22,854 nt of DNA. Origin: Dinochytrium kinnereticum. Taxonomy: Eukaryota; Chytridiomycota; Chytridiomycetes; Chytridiales; Chytridiaceae. Where the stretch lies: NCBI GenBank assembly GCA_027604005.1, contig JADGJT010000352.1, forward strand, positions 1 through 22,854, in the 5' to 3' direction. Below the pieces are notes generated by a model that made no database searches, was not told the origin of the DNA, and saw nothing but the letters and a program-made list of their open reading frames with translations. Below, piece by piece: positions 20,119-22,854 of the stretch; position 1 is the stretch's first letter; every line of letters begins with the position of its first letter. The position numbers and the translations under genes were made by a program.

Positions 20119-21603
20119 ATGCAATCCGCCGTTGGTTCGACGGAGGACTGGATGCTGTCCCTGCCTCAAGGACAAGCAGCCGCCGTCGAAGCTCAGTCAC
20201 CTGGATCGCCATGGGCAGGCACGACCACTGAGGTTCAACCTTCCTCATCCACCGTCAGTCACTCTGATGGATTGGGCTATCAGACGGTCATGCCAGTAGG
20301 TGGAATGATAAACATCTGGCACCCTGCAGCCAGCGGGTTGGTCAACATGGCCTCGACGCAGATCCCTCCTGGGAGACGAATGGATCTTGCTGATGCAGAC
20401 GATGGGAAGGAGAGTGATAGGGCCTCTCCAAATGCTGGTTCGAAAAGGCTGAGGACGGATGGGCAAATTGGTCTGCCATCGAGCCGTCGACGAACGATGG
20501 GGAGACAGATTGTGCCTGAAGAAGATGAGGTCGCTGGACAGGTCAAGCTGCTGGTGCACTTTGCGCCAGGGGCGTTTGTGAATCAGATAAGGGTGATGGT
20601 GCCGAACAGGAATGGTCTAGGTTCGTGGTTCCTTCGCATGCTCGTCTTATTCCTTTTCTTCTTCTTCTTCTTTATTTTTACATCACTCTTCTCCACCTCC
20701 TCAGTACGCCTTTCTGACGTGACCAACGTGCTCAATCTTGAGAGTCTTCAAAGCATCATCCAAGTCGCCGTATCAGCAGTTTGGCTCATTGACCTCAGCG
20801 GAACCCTCGACACGACCGCGACTGAGGTAGCCATCCGGGATCTCCCTCAAAGCAAGCTCTTTGCAAGCACGCCACGCAATATTGTGTTGGCCCCAAAATC
20901 CGTATCCTCTCAACCCGCCGGTCCTCATCTCCAGACTGATTCGGCCTCTCAACTCTCAAAGGAGGCCAGGCCGATCCGCCTGCCGCGTCCACATAAGGCG
21001 CCACGGACGGCTGCTGCTGCTTCTCAGGTGGATGCGGAAGAAGAGGACGGGGTGAGTGAGCCGGGGTTTACGGTGGGATTGATTGTTGAGAGGTGGAATG
21101 AGTACTCGAAGGTGCATGAGGAGGAGCATCGAAATAACCCAGGGAAGGTCATTGGAGGGAATAAGATTGCAAAGATGATTGTAAAGCGAGGAGGAAAGTA
21201 CGCGTCGTGGCCTAGAGGTGAGTGAAATTACAAATCTCAACCTACCAATGTTCCCCAAACATGCCTTCCCTTCCCTTTTCCATTGATCCTCACCAAAATC
21301 TTTCAAACCACCCTGATTTCACCAAAAGGTGGCGAGCAATACCGATTCTACAAAGCCGTTCTTGATATCTCCGACAAGCTCTCCAGCACCCTCAAATCTC
21401 GTCCTGACCTGAACTGCGTTAGTTTCTACGATCCTACCGTTGCGAACCTCTGTGCCAACGTGATTGATGTCAGCAGGTACCTCAAGCCCTTCTTTCAGAA
21501 GATCCTTCCGGACTTTACGCAGGAGTTCCCGGCGCGGTGGAGAGATTTTAAGAGGTTGTTGGAGTCACCATTGGGGAGGCAGGAGTGGACTGTAAGGGAA
21601 TAA
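20119..21603 (+). CDS. Putative nuclear protein with GCR1_C-like domain
   Basis: Three exons: 20119-20620, 20705-21217 and 21329-21603, giving 429 aa. The N-terminal half is Ser/Pro-rich and disordered, with a basic patch (SKRLRTDG, SSRRRTMGR; residues 108-129) that resembles a nuclear localisation signal. A region from about 288 to 370 (FTVGLIVERWNEYSKV, then NPGKVIGGNKIAKMI, then WPRGGEQYRFYKAVLD across intron 2) resembles the GCR1_C type of fungal DNA-binding domain, in which a W-x-E-(W/Y) block is followed by a conserved helix with aromatic and basic residues. That assignment is by eye and uncertain. Intron 1 is 84 nt with an atypical GTTCGT donor and no in-frame stop; intron 2 (GTGAGT) is ordinary. 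The gene follows the NMT at 89 bp, on the same strand. A transcription-factor role is only an inference. Confidence 0.6.
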
Positions 21604-22227
21604 GGGGTGGAGATTTTGTAGAATGAACAGTGAGGGGGTTGGAGGCTGGGGGGTTTCTTTGTTTTGGGATGAAATAATCTGACGGAATCTTGATGATTGG
21701 ACAGGCGTCTGCATAGATCCTGTATTGTTTTTTCTTTTTCTTGTGTGTTTTTGTTGTTGTTTTTTTTTTTTTTGTCTATTTTTTTTATTATTATTAATTG
21801 TATATTTATCTCGTTAGCCTGAATTGTCGACTTGTAAGAAGAAAAGAGAAAAAAAATCTTGATCATCATCACCCCCTTTTTTTTTTGGCTGTCTCTTTTT
21901 CAAGCTCCCACTTTTGCTTGCCCCCAAACCAAACCGTCTCCAAACAAAGGAAAAGATTGGAAAATGGTGCTTTGATTAAAAAACTATATTTGCAGATAAA
22001 GGTCAAGAATGCCGCGTTTCAATTGAACGCAAAGTCAAAGGATCACACCCGAGACCAAGGAATAAACCGCAAAGATAACATTTTGATGAGCGAGAGAAAC
22101 ATCTCATCAGCGGAACCTCCCCACCCCCACCCCCCCTCAAACGAAAAACAAACATCCCCCACTGCAATCCCAATGATAAGAATATATGAAAAGAAAAGGA
22201 AAAAAAGCAACAATAACATTGTGTATA
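21604..22227. other. Convergent 3' intergenic region
   Basis: Between the GCR1-like gene (plus) and the right-edge gene (minus). Very T-rich on the plus strand around 21725-21800. Open frames across it on both strands are low-complexity and I give them no support. It should contain both 3' untranslated regions. Confidence 0.5.
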
Positions 22228-22814
22228 CTACAAAAGAACAAGTCGCACCCCTTTCAAAGTCGACAGATCCTCCAAATGATTCCATTTGCAGGAAGCCATG
22301 CACATATTCTACATAAAACGTTTGGGGGGGGGGACGGGAAAGAGTAAACATAAGTGATCGCCCTCCATAGAAACAAACAAAAAAAAAGAAAAACAGAACC
22401 CCCTAGAAGAAAAAAATAATTTAATAACACTCACCCTATGAACACCAATCCTCTTTGCGATCGACGACACGATCTCAACAGAGAACTTTGCCTTCACAAA
22501 CACCTTTTTCACACGCAATGCGTTAGACGATCGACCACCAGAGTAAAGGTTTTTTTTTTGATTCAAGCATGACTTACCAGATCAAGTCGGAGGTTTGGGT
22601 AAACGTGATCCAAGGTCTGTTTGTTTGTTTTTTTTGTTTTTTTTTTGTTGTTGTTTGTTTAAATTTTTAAGAATTGAGAGATATGATCAGTCTAAAGTTT
22701 GCAAGTAAAAAGCGCAAGACACGAGAGAGAGAGAAAAAAAAAAGGGGGGGGGTGACTCACAATGCAGTTTGCCTCAAGAGAGCTAGGGATGTCATCTTCG
22801 TTGTCGTAGCAGTG
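22228..22814 (-). CDS. C-terminal part of an unrecognised gene (last four exons)
   Basis: Minus-strand exons 22814-22761 (18 codons), 22616-22578 (13 codons), 22503-22435 (23 codons) and 22308-22228 (26 codons plus TAG) join with every intron in phase 0, giving the last 80 residues. Donors are GTGAGT, GTAAGT and GTGAGT; the upstream exon lies beyond the window. The sequence is ordinary folded protein (NEDDIPSSLEANC, then LDHVYPNLRLDL, then VFVKAKFSVEIVSSIAKRIG, then LEDLSTLKGVRLVLL). It gives the impression of the end of a conserved enzyme domain, but I cannot name it. The 39-nt exon is very small. Introns are 126, 74 and 144 nt with C, A and T tracts. Confidence 0.6.
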
Positions 22815-22854
22815 CTTTTATTGCAATTTTTAAGTGGGGGGGAGGGGGTCAGGG

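Noticed and set aside
1..22854. CRISPR array, bacterial operon or prophage
   Set aside because: No regularly spaced repeats, no ribosome-binding sites and spliceosomal introns throughout.

Overview
The window reads as nuclear DNA of a fungus. Evidence: protein genes with short GT-AG introns (about 47-144 nt), a eukaryotic N-myristoyltransferase, fungal-style type II membrane glycosyltransferases, and polymerase III type tRNA genes. A long protein with two cyclic-nucleotide-binding folds, the NMT sequence and a possible GCR1_C-like protein would fit an early-diverging (chytrid-like) fungus, but this placement is a weak inference. I see no bacterial, plasmid or CRISPR features.

Region 1-8200 is gene-poor. 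It holds a perfect 23-bp inverted repeat (54-120), a minus-strand reading frame of about 219 codons interrupted by three stops (1624-2277), and a single intact gene, a type II membrane glycosyltransferase (2848-4563, GT-1). Next come two tightly spaced tRNA genes, Arg-ACG and Lys-CUU, with only one T-run terminator after the second. From 5571 to 7840 there is a possible orphan exon, two candidate solo LTRs (TGTTG...CAACA ends) and a 41/38-bp tandem duplication.

Region 8215-11082 carries two more glycosyltransferases of the same family in tandem on the minus strand (GT-2, GT-3). The three genes form a local paralogue cluster. GT-1 and GT-3 share long blocks, GT-2 is more divergent, and GT-3 has a Ser/Thr-rich in-frame insertion.

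Region 11855-22854 is compact and gene-rich: a three-exon cyclic-nucleotide-binding-fold protein (+), a four-exon GB1/RHD3-type GTPase with a C-terminal membrane segment (-), an eight-exon N-myristoyltransferase (+) sharing a divergent intergenic region with the GTPase, a three-exon possible GCR1_C-like nuclear protein (+), and the last four small exons of an unrecognised gene (-) that runs off the right edge. Splice models were built by hand from donor/acceptor sites, phase continuity and family motifs. They are strong for the NMT, the GTPase and the cyclic-nucleotide-fold protein. They are fair for the GCR1-like gene and the right-edge gene. Several genes have an open frame upstream of the first ATG, so N-termini are the least certain parts.

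Apart from the glycosyltransferase cluster I see no functional link between the genes.
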